Below, piece after piece: positions 1-12,875 of a stretch of DNA of 64,000 nucleotides. The first letter of the stretch is position 1. Each line of letters starts with the position of its first letter. The DNA lies in the NCBI GenBank assembly GCA_009809945.1, contig WTPW01000356.1:265882-329881 (forward strand). Direction: 5' to 3'. This DNA comes from Gigaspora margarita. Its lineage: Eukaryota; Glomeromycota; Glomeromycetes; Diversisporales; Gigasporaceae. Position numbers and translations under genes: made by a program. The notes under the pieces were generated by a model, which saw nothing but the letters and a program-made list of their open reading frames with translations, did no database searches and had not been told where the DNA came from.

Positions 1-590
1 TTGGTCATAAATGAATGCTTTATGTCCTCCTTTTCAATTTCAACTTCGTTTACATTACAATGTCCAACATCCTAAGTTTTGGCAGTATTCCCTATCATTA
101 TTGCAACGTTTTTGCAACATGATCTACTAATGCTTCTTTCTACTTCGCCACAAGACTATTTTTATCAAGACCCAGAGAGATCAGCCTAGTGTTCTTTCCC
201 TCTCTCTGGTCCCAGAAAATTATCGCGAAGATCAAAATTTCTAGCATTACATATAATCACAGATTTTTGGTAACGAACAAATGCCTTGTGTCCTTCTTTT
301 CAACTCCAATTTCATTATGATAAGAGACATCAACGGCCTTTATCTCCATGGCATTACCCATATTTGCAGATTTGAGTACAAATGAATGCTTTATGCTCAT
401 CCCTTTCCAACTTCAATTTCCTTCACGTCCAACATCATAAATTTCGTCAGAATTTCTGCAAAATACATCTTCACCGAGATCCAGAGAGGTCAACCTGTGT
501 TCTTGCACCATGCATCAGCCCTTATTTTTCCTCCTTCTGGTCCCAGAAAATTATCGTGAAGATCGAAAAATTTTTTTTTTTTTTTTTGGA
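1..590. repeat. Degenerate tandem repeat, roughly 370-bp period
   Basis: The phrase AATGAATGCTTTATG near position 10 returns near 381, with a weaker version near 278. The phrase GGTCCCAGAAAATTATCG near 210 returns near 539. The order of phrases is conserved, so this is a diverged tandem duplication. The small open frames here contain no recognisable domain and are not called as genes. Confidence 0.6.
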
Positions 591-592
591 GT

Positions 593-2473
593 CGTCCAAA
601 ACAATATAACAGCTTCATTTGGTAATTCAATATTAAAAATTTTCTGAAGACTTGAAATTTTTCTCCTTCTTTCTTGCTAAAAATTTGGCTTGTTCTTGCG
701 ACGTAGCTGGACACAATGTCGAGCAGAAAATTCAAAGAACAAAGATCGATGCAGATCATCAGGTTACCTAAAATACCATTTTGTCAGTGATCTGCTGTCA
801 CACGGAAAGTCCAGTGACTCGCAATAATGTCCCGCCTCGTGACTTCGTTCACAAGCGGGTCAGATGGCCGATATGCCATATCGTGCCGAAAAGGCATATC
901 TGGCCGAAATGCATGATCTGACAAAATGTACTTGTCAAACCAGATGAAACAGGTAATTCCATTTACTATACTAAGAAGCTACAGTACTATATATGTATGG
1001 GGGCTGTGTTAACTCTTACTAAATACACATATTGACTACAAATAGATGTATAAAAAATAATAATCGGATAGAATAATAATATAAAAAGAAAATCGGCGTG
1101 ACTTGACACCTTCACAATGTACATACTTTTTAAACATTTGCTGTCCAATTTTGCTTTTAATTAACAAACAATTGGCATATCAACATCAAAAGATCTAAGT
1201 GTTTATAGCGTACTTGTTTACCTTATTATTTTAAATTACTATAAGATAAATCTTTTATTAATAATTTAAGAGTTAATTATTATAATGTCGCTTCATAACC
1301 ACAATTCTAATATGATTATATATGCTAAAATTTTATTTGATCGCATTAGTGTAAGTCTTTCAAACTCGTCAATATTGTCTATAGTACAAAAATATATAAT
1401 TTAAATAGTTTAGTTTTTTCCACTTAATTATGTTTTTTATTCAAAATTTTTATACTGGCATAAATGTACCAAATGATGCAAAGTAACAATTTAATATATA
1501 ATGATTCAGCCAGGGATTTTTTGAAAAAAAAGCAATTACCAATACGACGCATGTATTTAACTATATTTAGAAATTTTTATTATTCTTTAAAAACTAAGTT
1601 TTTATTATTCTTTAAAAACTAAGTTTTTATTAAACTTAATCAGATTTGCTTATATATAAGTGTGCAATAGGAAAATAAGACTACATTCAGGTTTTCAACA
1701 TTATTTATTATTTATCAGATTCAGCTTGATAGCTACATGCAATTAACTTCTATTATTATTATAAAAAATATCTCACAATTTAGATATTTGAGGCCAAATC
1801 TAGTAAATAATTAATAATAATCTCAAATTGCTTAACACATAATCTCTTTTTGCAGCATATTAAAAGTAACTAAATTCAGGCTTATGTGGGTATATATTTA
1901 AATTAATTTGATCAAATTTCAGTTATTTTTATAATTATTGAATTTTAACCTCCTTTTTAAAAATTAAAAAAAAAGAATATTAAATGAAATTATAATTTCA
2001 AACAGCCATATTAACACAAAAATACAATGAAATAATTTACTATAATACATCACATATGCAGATCATACTAATATTTTTTGAACAGATTTAATAGTGAAAA
2101 TACCTATCCTGCTTATATATGACTTTTTAGCTACAAAAATGCACCTTCTTTTGTATAACAATATGAAATTTTTTTTTGAGCATCCACTCAAAAGGTTCGA
2201 AGTTTTCAATGCATGAGTCTGGGAAGCAGGCTCACTGTAATGAAAGTAAGCGTATTATTGGGCAAAAGATGGCAAAAGAACAAGGTCCTAAGTGACAACC
2301 AAGGTCAGCTGTCAATGGGTTACCACCCAAAGACAAGACAAATGGATTTTGTGGTTGACAATAAAAAGAGATTATCTTCACCCTGAATATGGATAACAAT
2401 AAGGAAATGTCAGTTAAAAGAATGATTAGAAAATGAAGCAGATATTCTTGTTTTGAAATCATTATATCATTAT
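593..2473. other. Non-coding AT-rich stretch, no gene seen
   Basis: I see no supportable gene. At 840-940 there is a GC-richer patch with imperfect dyads built on GGCATATC/GATATGCC. At 1572-1630 a 29-bp phrase (containing TTCTTTAAAAACTAAG) occurs twice in tandem. The remainder is simple AT-rich sequence. Confidence 0.5.
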
Positions 2474-2745
2474 GACTATATGGGCTGCCGTCAATAGAAA
2501 TCAAGCAGATCTACATTTGAAAAAAAATTAATACTTTGACTTTCACAGCTCATATATCGATGAATTTTAAAGCTATCTTGATGGTTTAATATTTAAATGA
2601 AAGCTTACATTTAAGCTTTATTTTGAATATTAAATTATCAAGATAGCTTTAAAATTCATCGATGTATACGCTGTGAAATTTAAGGTATTATTTTTTTTTC
2701 AAATGTAGATCTGCTTGATTTCTATTGACGGCAGCCCATATAGTC
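2474..2745. mobile_element. Fold-back (long inverted repeat) element
   Basis: The left arm begins GACTATATGGGCTGCC and the right arm ends GGCAGCCCATATAGTC. The arms are about 120 bp, nearly perfect inverted copies, around a 30-bp loop rich in AAGCTT. No coding capacity. No clear target-site duplication could be read, so the superfamily is unassigned; a MITE or an unclassified palindrome both fit. Confidence 0.8.
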
Positions 2746-3384
2746 GTGAGACATTCTTATTAGACTGCACGTTAAAATGATTACAGAATCCTGAATAATA
2801 CCGTATTGAAATTTCAGAATGTGAGAAATATGGGGTGCATACAAAGTATATTTGATTCGCTGACGTTAAAATTCATATTATATTCATGGAAAGCTTAAAC
2901 TATAAATTTCTCAAATTATGACAATAATAGTGAGTTAGTGCGCTGCATTTTCTAGATTAGCACACTTCTTTGAAGAATAGTTTCTGCGGGAAAGAAGCCA
3001 TATATTTTAGCAATAAATTTTCTAAAATATGGACTTGTTTTACAATTTCGAAGTGATATATATATATATAAATAGGTTTATACAAGGAAAGTTTATTACA
3101 CTAGGTTATCAGGAGCTGATAGATGTCCGAAGCAATAATATATATACATATACCGTGTAACATATCTGATCACGATATTTTTGTTTTTTATGATATGCAG
3201 AGATATGTTGTGTAACCTAATCTAAAAGTTTGATTGGATGTCTTTAACAGACATTGCATGAAATGGAGTAGAAGTAAAAAAGTCCTCGCTACACTTCGGA
3301 CAGTTAGCTATTTCCACTAAAGATAGGGATTGAAACCCCGGTCCGTTACTGACTCAACTCCAGAAGTTAGTCTTAATTGAACTC
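2746..3384. other. Intergenic, no gene seen
   Basis: Nothing supportable except a short TA microsatellite near 3058-3073 and a weak inverted repeat around 3160-3222 (GTGTAACATATCTG against CAGAGATATGTTGTGTAAC). Confidence 0.4.
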
Positions 3385-4140
3385 GGTCCACAAGAGAATT
3401 TTCAGATTTAAAACTATTTTACAAAATTGCTTGCATTACATCTGTAATTTTTTTAATGTCTGGTAATAGTATTATTAATAGTTTACAAGAAACCTCTAAA
3501 AGATATCATGAAAAAAAAATATGACAAATGAACAAATATCTTCCACTGTTCTTCCTTCTCGAATAATTTTAAAATCAGTCTTACCGGCTAAAATTATGGA
3601 ACTATTTTCAACAGTTATAAATGAAGTACATGAAGCAGAAAATTGCCTTATTGGTTGATAAGAAAATTATACATATTAATTAATGGATAATGCATATGAA
3701 TTTAAATTACTTCTTCGTAGAAGCAGAAATGGGTTTATTAATACTTCATTTTAGAATTATGCGATCACTCATTATGTGATTATGAAAGTTAAGGGCAACG
3801 ATGAAATTCTTTATTAGTGTAATCTTATTGGTTGGAATAGTCGAAATTATGATCAACTCGTGAATTGCAAAGAGTGCTTATTTTTTTTGGTTTTGATTTT
3901 TTTTTTTTGAAAAATTGTCAAAATTCGATTTTAAATAGTTTGAAAAGTCCGGATCATGCAATTTATTGTATCCTTGACAATGATTCATATTTTTTGTAGA
4001 AGTTTTTGACCTGAAAGTTAATACCGTCTATTGGATTCGTAAAAAAGTACATTAAGAAACCAATTAGAAATTTGACTACATATAAAACTTCGCTAGGTAG
4101 GTCATATTTTTCAATAAAGTAATATGAAATATCAAATTAA
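3385..4140 (+). pseudogene. 3' fragment of a BTB-BACK-TLDc family gene
   Basis: This stretch is collinear with about 5505-6310 of the intact gene downstream. Matching phrases include TTACAAAATTG, ATGTCTGGTAA, TCGAATAATTTTAAAA and ATGAATTTAAATTACTTCTTCG. It covers the end of the BACK region and most of the TLDc domain. Multiple small indels and stop codons break the frame, and the BTB half is absent. The fragment lies in the same orientation about 650 bp upstream of the intact copy, so it looks like a decayed tandem duplicate rather than an exon of that gene. Confidence 0.8.
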
Positions 4141-4785
4141 TAAAAAAATTTATAAAAGTTTTATATAAATTAATTTTCAGAATGTTTTAGTTATTAACAT
4201 ATGAGAATAATATATTACAAAATTGTTAAGAAATATAATATTGGATAATTATATACAATACATCAATTCTTTCTTATAATTCTTTTATACTGAATATAAC
4301 GAACTAAAAACTTTAAATTTTATAATAGTTAGGTATAAAAAGAGTTATAATTTCCTAAGATATCAATTTATATTGCACTCTGCATTACCATATTGTAAAT
4401 AGTTGAGTGACGCAATCACGCAAAGCAGGGAATGAAAAAATGCAATTTAAGGTCAAGTAATCAGATGGTTGTGGGAAAACGCAATATTTTTGTTTAAAAT
4501 ATCGGCATTACAATATCCTATAAACTTTTATTTCCCGTATTTTTATTGATTAATGTAAATTGACTGAGAGCTTAAGTGTAATATAATTTTTAAAAGCTTG
4601 TCATTTTTTGGTATACGCACTGCTATTAATCTACTCACTTATCTGTTATGTACGCTCTTAATTCTTTTAAGATGATCATCATTTACTGTTGTACTACCAT
4701 ATGCGTAGCCTTAGTGTCCCATAACGTATAAAATCAGTACAATTACGTCCTTAGCTGAATTATTAAAATTTTAAACTTGACTAAA
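4141..4785. promoter_or_regulatory. Upstream region of the BTB-TLDc gene
   Basis: About 640 bp without a gene, presumed to hold the promoter. No confident TATA box or initiator can be singled out in such AT-rich sequence. Similarity to the second copy (near 49318) starts only about 30 bp before the ATG, with the shared phrase TTAAAATTTTAAACTTGAC. The two copies therefore do not share a promoter. Confidence 0.35.
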
Positions 4786-6316
4786 ATGGCATTAAAATTC
4801 TTTGAAAAACTTTCAAATAATTATCTTGAACTTCTTGATGATAAAGAGGATTTTAACATTATCATTAATGTTGGCGAATCTCCAAATGTAAAAACATTTC
4901 AGGCACATTCAGCAATTTTAAGATACAGATCTTTATATTTTCGCAATGAATTGAAGAATATCGGTAAAGATGAGAATAATATCAAAACACTTAATTTAAA
5001 ACATGTTTCAAGTCAATATTTTGAGATTATTATCAAGTAAGTTGTTTATGATGTATTATAATTTATATTATGCCACATAAAATATTAATAAATATTATAC
5101 AAGGTATATATACGGAGGAATATTTTTACTTGAAAAACATGATGCATCGTTTATTTTTGAGCTCATGCTTATTGCTTATGAGTTTCTTTTTAATGAATTG
5201 GCCAAACAACTTCAAACTTACTTAATTGAAAAGGAAGCTCATTGGCTTCGTTTACATTTTAATCGCATTTATCAAAAAAGTTTCCAGAATAATCAACTTC
5301 AAGATTTACAAAATTGGTATAACGATATTGTGGTAAAGTACCCTAATAAAATTTTTGAATCTGAAGAATTCTTCACACTTCAAGAAAACGTTTTAGTCTC
5401 ACTTATTAGTCGGGATGATTTACAAATGGAAGAAGTAAAAATTTGGGATTACATCATAAAATGGGGAATTGCACAAAATTCTGGCCTACCATCCGATCCT
5501 GAAGATTGGTCTCATGAGAATTTTTCAACTTTAAAGACTACTTTACAAAATTGTTTGCCTCATATCCGTTATTTTCAAATGTCTGGTAACGATATTATTA
5601 ATAATGTACAACCTTATCAACAAATTTTTGAAAAAAATCTTTGGAAAGATATCATGAAAAAATATATGACAAACGAACCAATAACTTCTGCTGTTCTTCC
5701 TCCTCGAATAATTTTAAAACCAACATTACCGACCAGAATTATAGAACCTTTCTCAAATGTTATTAATGAAACACATGCAGCAGAAATTGCTTCATGGGTT
5801 GATAAGAAAGATGATAAGTATTTAGTAATGGATAATCCATATGAATTTAAATTACTTCTTCGTGGAAGTAGAGATGGTTTTACAAATACTCAATTTTGGA
5901 AATTATGCGATAAACAAACTAATCTTGTTGTAGTTATGAAGGTTAAGGGCACTGATGAAATTCTTGGTGGATATAATCCTATTGGTTGGGTTAAATCATA
6001 TATGTTGGTCGGTGAATATAAATATTGTAATGATAGCTTTATTTTTTCATTGAAAAATGGCGATATTCAAAATTCGATTTTAAGCCGTGTTAAAAAACCG
6101 CAAAATGCAATTCGCTGTATTTCTTTTTATGGTCCAGCTTTTGGTGGCTTTAACATGGGCGGTAATTTTAATATAGATAACAAATGTTGTACTAGTCAAG
6201 AAAGTGCATATGAAAAACCAATTAGAAATGTAGCTGCATACATACGATCGGATGGAACTATAAAATCATATTTTTCAGTAGAAGAATATGAAATATTTCA
6301 AATAAAAAAATCCTAA
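4786..6316 (+). CDS. BTB/POZ-BACK-TLDc domain protein, two exons, 487 aa
   Basis: Exons are 4786-5036 and 5104-6316. The 67-bp intron has donor GTAAGT at 5037 and acceptor ACAAG ending at 5103, and splicing restores one frame through residue 84 (Lys). I start at the ATG at 4786 (MALKFFEKLSNNYLELL); the codon three positions upstream in frame is TTG. Order: BTB/POZ about residues 20-112 (FNIIINVGESP, FQAHSAILRYRSLYF, then YIYGG just after the splice), BACK-like helical region about 125-230, and TLDc about 310-484 (LLLRGSRDGFT, FYGPAFGGFN). In this family the BTB domain mediates dimerisation and can bind cullin-3 ligases; TLDc domains are linked to oxidative-stress resistance and V-ATPase regulation. 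Which role applies here is not shown. Such genes are greatly expanded in arbuscular mycorrhizal fungi. AATAAATAA lies about 20 bp after the stop. No frame damage is seen. Confidence 0.93.
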
Positions 6317-6984
6317 AAGTATGCATTATTAATTAATAAATAACATTATAAAATTGTTAATGAAATATTTTAACAAATTGTTTAGTTTAAAAAATATATA
6401 ATTGTATTATCAGTTAACACTTTTTACAATTAATTAATTTACAGATTTTTTTTCTTTCCGTCACCCATATATTTGCATTTATAAATAATAATTTAAGAAT
6501 CGAATAACTCAAAAATTAACTTGATCAAAAATTCGAATACTTAATTCGTAATATCGAGTTGACAAGAATTCAATCGCTATTTGTTTGTCAACTAGAATTC
6601 TAATGTTGCAATTTCTACAATAGATCTGTTATGCATAATTTTTGATTTGGATCTTTGCATTGACGATGGCCAAGAAAAAAAACCACAATAATTATTGGTG
6701 TAAGTCATTCTTCAATCATTACAAATTGAAATGGTTAGAGCGATTCTTAATGCCATTTAATCCATATAACAAGATTTATGTATTTATCAATGTTTGGTAA
6801 TTAAGATAATAAATTTAGTCTTATATGTTGAGAGCTTAATTTCCACCATTCTGATTTGATGAAGCAAATTACGCTGTCACATAATTAATTATGATAAGAA
6901 TAATAATAAATGCTGTAGTCAAAATACTGCCAAAAATTTAATCATCAAATTAGTTTCTTGAAAATAAAATTTAAAATTTCTCCA
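6317..6984. other. 3' flank of the BTB-TLDc gene, no gene seen
   Basis: AT-rich sequence with possible polyadenylation signals near 6335. I see no further coding or repeat structure. Confidence 0.4.
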
Positions 6985-7152
6985 TATACTTTGCGAAAAT
7001 ACTGAAGCCAACCTTTTACAAAATTACTTTCGTGAATATAATGAACCCATAAAACATTACTTTCGCGAAAATATTGAACTATAAAACTTTTCACAAATTA
7101 CTGTCGTGAGAACATTGAAATGAAAATTTTCACCATATTACTTTCGTGAAAC
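6985..7152. repeat. Short tandem repeat with TTACTTTCGTGAA core
   Basis: Variants of TTACTTTCGTGAA and TTACTTTCGCGAA recur about four times with a spacing near 45-55 bp, followed by phrases like CATAAAACTTTT. Degenerate; function unknown. Confidence 0.5.
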
Positions 7153-7330
7153 AAATTTATATGAATTCATAAAATTTTTTTGATACAACCAATAATGATT
7201 CAATTAAAAATTAAAATTTTAAATATATACTGTGTACTGTAATTAGGGTTCCAAACCGGTTTGAAAATCCCTATCCGTGACCCGTCGGGTCAATCATCTT
7301 TCCCAACCGGGTACCCGAAACTAAACCCGG

Positions 7331-7523
7331 GTACCCGATTGAAACAGGTCGCCCGGTTGTAATCGGGTGACCCGGCTATCCGAATAAAACGGGTCACCCG
7401 GTTATAATCGGGTGACCCAGCTATCCGAATAAAACGGGTCACCCGTTTATAATCGGGTGGCCCGGCTATCCGAATAAAACGGGTCACCCGGTTATAATCG
7501 GGTGACCCAGCTATCCAAATAAA
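7331..7523. repeat. 45-bp minisatellite inside the left end of the hAT element
   Basis: CTATCCGAATAAAACGGGTC starts at 7376 and recurs at 7421, 7466 and 7511 (last copy imperfect), an exact 45-bp period. Each unit contains GGGTCACCCG followed by GGGTGACCC, a dyad. Because 45 is divisible by 3, the minus strand reads as a 15-residue repeat, which is an artefact of the period and not evidence for a gene. Confidence 0.9.
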
Positions 7524-8485
7524 ACTCACCCGAATCAGAAGTTTATCACCGCGAATAAAAAACATATCGAACTGGCAGATATTCGGTTGGTTAATTTTTG
7601 TCAGATTTTCCAGAATTTATAAAAACAGCTGTAAGATGCCAGCTGGATGACCCGATTATCACGATACCATTTGAAAATCGATGTTTTGAGATTTCAAAAA
7701 TTTTATATATTTTCAAATAAATAGATTTCCTACCATCATCACTGCGAAAATCACTTTTTGCACCAACTACACTACTACGTATAAACAATAATCATTCTAT
7801 TTTTCAAAAAGGTTGTAAACTTTTTCAAATATAGCAGTAAGCGATTGGCAGTTTTAATTAAGATTTAAAAAAAAAAAGTAGATAACCACAGTAGGAACAT
7901 CAAAAATCAAGCTTGGTGACTACGAAAATCAAGCAAGAGAAGTAAAATAGAAATGCCCAAGATTCTATTTAGTAAAATAAAATGTTTGATTTATTAAGAT
8001 ATAGGTCTTTTTGGCATTTAATATATAATAAGAAAAATATAAATTATTATTACCATAGTACTGTTTGGAAGTGTTATTTAGGATTCATTGTGAGTTTACC
8101 GTGAATATAATAATAAAGTTCATAAGCCCTAAAAAAATATTGAATATAAAGAACCGTAACTATAAATTAAAATAATATTAAGCAGAATATAAATTAGGAC
8201 TGTACGCACATAATTATTCTTACCACTGTAGTCCAAAAAATCTGCCAATTAATTTGATTAAAATTAAAAATCCTTCTTATTGAAACCTTAAATTTCATTG
8301 ACAAATATTATTAATGGCCCAAAAATGTAAGATGATTGTATTTGTAATTGCTCAAATACAATGAAATGTCTGCGCTCCTATAATTCTGCTATATAATTTT
8401 TTTTTTGATTTTTATAAAGCAACATTACTGTAAAATAAATTCATATTATTGGGCTTTTCTTCTTTTATACTACCCGAAATAATTT
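7524..8485. other. Interior of the hAT element, non-coding
   Basis: AT-rich sequence between the minisatellite and the transposase 3' end. No other gene seen. Confidence 0.4.
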
Positions 8486-10909
8486 TCAATTCATTACCAT
8501 CTTTGGTTGTGTATCATTTGACTTATTTGATTCACCCGGCTTGAAAATAGGAAAGTGCTGCATGTTGCGTTTGAGAAAAATCATTTGCTCTACCATATCA
8601 GGATAAAGCCTGTTATGCAGTGCAGTAATGTGTAATCCAGCATCAGAGAATAATCGCTCTGAAGAGACCGAGGTAGCTGGTACTGACAGATATTTCTGAG
8701 CCAGACACGATAACACAGGATATTTTTCAGATCTATCCTTCCACCAAGTTAATGGATTACAGCCTTTTTTCTCAATCAGTTCACGAAGATAACGATCAGC
8801 TTTGGTTTCACCATAAATTTCATCATCCAATTCTTCACTACTATATAAATCTGCGATTAAGTCATTGGTTGTTACGGGTTCATGAACTGGCGCACTAACT
8901 GACTAATTGAAGGTTGGTGGTATTCTTCTTCAGCACAAAGTGTTCGCACTGTATCAAATATTGTCGCCTTTATTGTTTCATTATCAAGGAATTTTAAATT
9001 TTTAATTCGCGGATCCAGAAATGATGCTACAAGCCCAATTTTTTCAGGAACCTCACAATATTCTTTAAGAGAAAAGTAACTCATGGCCTTAACCAGATCA
9101 TATAGCATTTCGTTAGTAACAGGTGGCTCAATTGACTGATGACCTTTAAATTGTGAACCATGTGTATTTTTTTGGTTTTGTCATAAACTTGTCTTTTTTT
9201 TCGTCCTTGCGCTGCCTGTAATGGTTGTTGAAGTTGCTCCAAGATCATTAATGTATCAAATTCATTTTCTATATCAGATTCAGGATCATTTTCCTCGATT
9301 AATTGGCTCTGACTATAAAAAAAATAAAAAAAGTAATTATTATATCAGATTTTAAACAAGAAGGCTATCTAAAGTTAGGTAGTTTTTTAAATTAATTACT
9401 AATCTATTTGAGTGCCGCCAAGAAAAAACTTATCATTGGGCTCTTAATTATATTTTGTACTGGATACATTCCCTAATAAATTAAATAGATTGTATCTGGC
9501 CCAAAATATAAATGAAAGCCCGATGATAGGTTTTCCTAAAAATTACGTAAGAATTTAGCTTACTACCAGATTAGACAACCCTTAAATAAAATTTTCTTTA
9601 ACATGCCTACTACTAGGTTCAAATAATAAATCAGCATAGTCATTTTCGGTTTGTTCATAAGAAGGTGCAAACTTTTTAATGAGTAATCTTATTGTTGGAT
9701 AAATAAGATTGTGAGTAGGATAGCTTGAACCTGAAAATATGTTAGTGGCTTCATAAAATGGCTTTAACAATAGAATAAGATTATCTAACAATCGCCATTC
9801 ATTTTCAGTTAAATTTATTAATTTCAAATATTCGCTATCTAATCTGTCACAGTGTTCAGATTCTTAAGGCAACATTAAAACAAGATATTCGATCGCTTTT
9901 CATAACTCTTTAAGCTGAATCCAAGCCAAATACGAGAAGTTCCATCTTGTTGACACGTCATCGATTGTTTGGTGAATCTTTGGATATCTGCATTTTTCTT
10001 GTGCATCCTTAAGTCATTCAGATTGTTTAGGGCTTTTAGAAAAAAAAAGAATTAAATTTTTGGCTCGTTTAACTAGTCGCACCGCAGGTTTAAGACCTTT
10101 TATCACACTTAGTTGGAGTGTGTGTGCTGAACAAGATAATTGTGTAATATTATTCATTAAACCAATTGCTTTTTTAACATTAGCGCCATTGTCAGTTGTA
10201 ATGCAAAACACCCGCCCAGTAAGTCCCCAATTAGTAATAACTTGATTAAGACAATCTTCAATAGCTTTAGCCATATGCAGTGATGGAAGTGGTCATATCA
10301 TTAATAAAGCCTCCTTTAATTCGAAATTTGAATCAATCTATGTCACTGTAACCCAATATACCCTTAATTTGTTCATGAGGTCCATAAATCTGTCGTCAGA
10401 TTAACATATCCACCATCTGCATTTATCATACTAAATAATTGGTCACAACTCTAGTTTAAGAGACGACGAAAAGCTTTACTTTGTAAAATGTAAAAAGGTT
10501 AACAATCCTCAATGATAAATTTAACCAATAATTGTGCTATTTTTTCCTGCCTATGTCTTGTAATAACATGTATAGCTTTAACGATTGAGCTATTAGTGAT
10601 TGTTCCCTCAGGATAGTCTTTATCAATTCATTGCTTTGTCCAAAAATGACCAAGCATATTTCCAGTTGAAGAGTCATGTGCATACTGGACAGTAATATTG
10701 TTTTCTTTACAAATTTGGCAAACAGTGAAATCGCCTTTTTTTGTTGTCTTGATTTTGAAATAATCCCATACAATACTAGAATTATCACATTTTTTTCACT
10801 TTTTTGTTTTACATGCATGTGATTCTTCATATTTAGGTAGTTACTCATAGTCAGAAAATTTGTCATCATGCACAGAGGGTATATCATTTTCTAACATATA
10901 ATTAGACAT
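8486..10909 (-). pseudogene. hAT-family transposase, inactivated
   Basis: Read from 10909 downward. It begins MSNYMLENDIPS, followed by a BED-type zinc-finger region near 10640-10790 (SSIVWDYF, then C-x2-C in VCQICKE, then STGNMLGHF). The catalytic core contains TTDNGANV (about 10170-10190), whose Asp fits the first DDE residue of hAT enzymes, and the middle contains LLKPFYEATNIFSGSSYPT. The C-terminal dimerisation block (8560-8830) contains NPLTWWKDR, YLSVPATSVSSERLFSDAG and NRLYPDMVEQMIFLKRN, diagnostic of the hAT superfamily. In-frame stops after the start (near 10840 and 10800), further frameshifts around 10300-10540 and a non-coding break at 9310-9580 (intron or decay) show it cannot make a full enzyme. 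It lies within inverted TAGGGTTCC ends, so it is this element's own gene. Confidence 0.9.
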
Positions 10910-11569
10910 TGAAGAGTTTATTCAGGAGCACACCTACAATTATTTTTACTGTTATTTACAGATAATTTTTTCTCGCAAAATGCATTGAATTAAAAAGTTT
11001 ACCTACTTGCAGTATGTGTTCAACCTTCACACTCATTTGAAATATTCTTTGGCTTAGCAGCCACTGTTTATAAGTAATTTATATTTGGAGCACAAAGAAA
11101 TCAGGAGGTTTTTTTTGAAAAATTACTAAGACATGGCTATTTAATAAATGTACTATCTGGTTAGTGGTGGCAAGTAAAGACATTCTACCATTCTTATAGT
11201 CAATGTTTTCATAAAATCATGATAATAAGTTTGTTCAAAAATATTTTTAAAGAAAAAAGTACCTTCTTACAACTACAAGTGGACAGAAAAATTTTTTTAT
11301 ACATTTTTGGTTATATTTAAACTTTAAACTTAACCTTATAATGTCTGGTTTGTAATTGGTTAATTGTGACAAATGCAAACATTTCTCAAATCAAGGGTAA
11401 CTACCCTCTTATGACATATAAAATTTGGGTAGCTACCCAGTTATGGTATGTTATTTCATGTTCTAATATCTGCACCTTTAGTTGACAGACGGGTTACCTA
11501 TTAATATACGGGTCGTTCATTGATATATGGATCACCCGTTAATATACGGGTCGCCCATTGATATACGGG

Positions 11570-12039
11570 CAGGGACACAGAAAAATACCGGTTTGATTTG
11601 TAAAAAATTCATTTCGATATAGTAAAAAAATCCTTTTTATAGTGATATAAAATTTTACCCCTATTTTATCTATACATTCAATTCTCTGCAAGTGCTCCTT
11701 TTTTCTTCACAATAAAATATATTGCATTTAGAGTAATTATTATTATGTGTTATAATTAGATCTCTCTATAAGTGCACATTTTCTAGATGGAAATTTCACT
11801 CTCTATAACTCTGCAACCTCCCGACTAACTCGCCCATATTTCATATTTATTGATATCTTCCGAACTTTTCTGAAACTTGCCGACGTTCCTAATTATATTA
11901 CCCGGCCCAAATTAAACATACACTGCTCTTAATTTTGCCCAAAAATTCGTTGCTGTCAAAAATTCCATTTTATACCGTTTTGTACCAAATATTCTGTTTT
12001 ATTCATATCTATATATATATGAATTTTTCCGTGTCCCTG
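11570..12039. mobile_element. hAT MITE with perfect 8-bp target duplication
   Basis: The element starts CAGGGACACAGAAAAAT and ends ATTTTTCCGTGTCCCTG. It is flanked on both sides by TATACGGG (11562-11569 and 12040-12047), a piece of the minisatellite unit. It is 470 bp with no coding capacity. Because TATACGGG recurs in the array, a chance match is possible, but the precise fit with the inverted ends supports a true insertion. Confidence 0.85.
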
Positions 12040-12278
12040 TATACGGGTCACCATTAACACACAGGTCACCCATTGACAGATGAGTCACCCGTTAACACAC
12101 AGTCACCTGTTGATATACGGGTCATCCGTTAACACATGGGTCACCTGTTGATATACAGGTCACCGTTAACACACGGGTCACCCATTGATAGATGGGGCAC
12201 CCATTAATACATGGGACACCTTTTGATAGATGGGTCACCCTTTAACACACGGGTCACCCGTTAATAGACGGGTCACCT

Positions 12279-12875
12279 AGGACCCCGAATAATCTATGTG
12301 AGAATATATTTAAGGATCATAGTAAAAATTTTTTCTGTTAGTGGTTCTACTTTGGTATATATCAGCTACATTTCAAATATCAGGTACTAAATTTGGTATC
12401 GGTTCCCAATTTTCGAAATGTAAGCTTTCAAAAAAAATTTTTTCGAACCAACACTCTAAAAAAAAAAACAGAACCGATGCTCTCTAAAANNNNNNNNNNN
12501 NNNNNNNNNNNNNNNNNNNNNNNNNNNNNNNNNNNNNNNNNNNNNNNNNNNNNNNNNNNNNNNNNNNNNNNNNNNNNNNNNNNNNNNNNNNNNNNNNNNN
12601 NNNNNNNNNNNNNNNNNNNNNNNNNNNAAAAAAAAAAATGGACACAACGCTCTCTAAAAAAAACACTCACCATTTCTATTACCACTTTTCAAATATAACA
12701 TTTGAAAAAATTACCCTGTTACCATTCTTTCAAATATACTCATTTTGCCTATAATCCGTTTTCAAATATAACCTTTTTACCCAATACCTACTTTTCAAAT
12801 ATAACCTTTTTAAAAAAACGGCCCTCTGTTAGCATTTTTTTCAAATATGACATTACATAGATTGTTCGGGGTCCT
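12279..12875. mobile_element. hAT-like MITE with 8-bp target duplication, contains an assembly gap
   Basis: The ends are inverted copies: AGGACCCCGAATAATCTATG on the left and CATAGATTGTTCGGGGTCCT on the right. They are flanked by GGTCACCT on both sides (12271-12278 and 12876-12883). The middle holds tandem phrases around GCTCTCTAAAAAAAA that run into the N gap at 12490-12627, plus repeats of TTTTCAAATATAAC. The gap is probably a collapsed simple repeat. Confidence 0.8.
12490..12627. other. Assembly gap (138 N)
   Basis: Run of N. Open frames spanning it are meaningless. Confidence 1.

Noticed and set aside
7244-7260. 8-bp target duplication for the large hAT element
   Set aside because: Flanks ACTGTAAT and TGCAGGAG do not match, so no duplication is claimed.
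7290-7565. 91-residue minus-strand open frame with a 15-residue repeat
   Set aside because: Produced by the 45-bp minisatellite, whose period is a multiple of three; no start context or domain.
12393-12698. Open frames spanning the N gap on both strands
   Set aside because: They exist only because unknown bases contain no stops.
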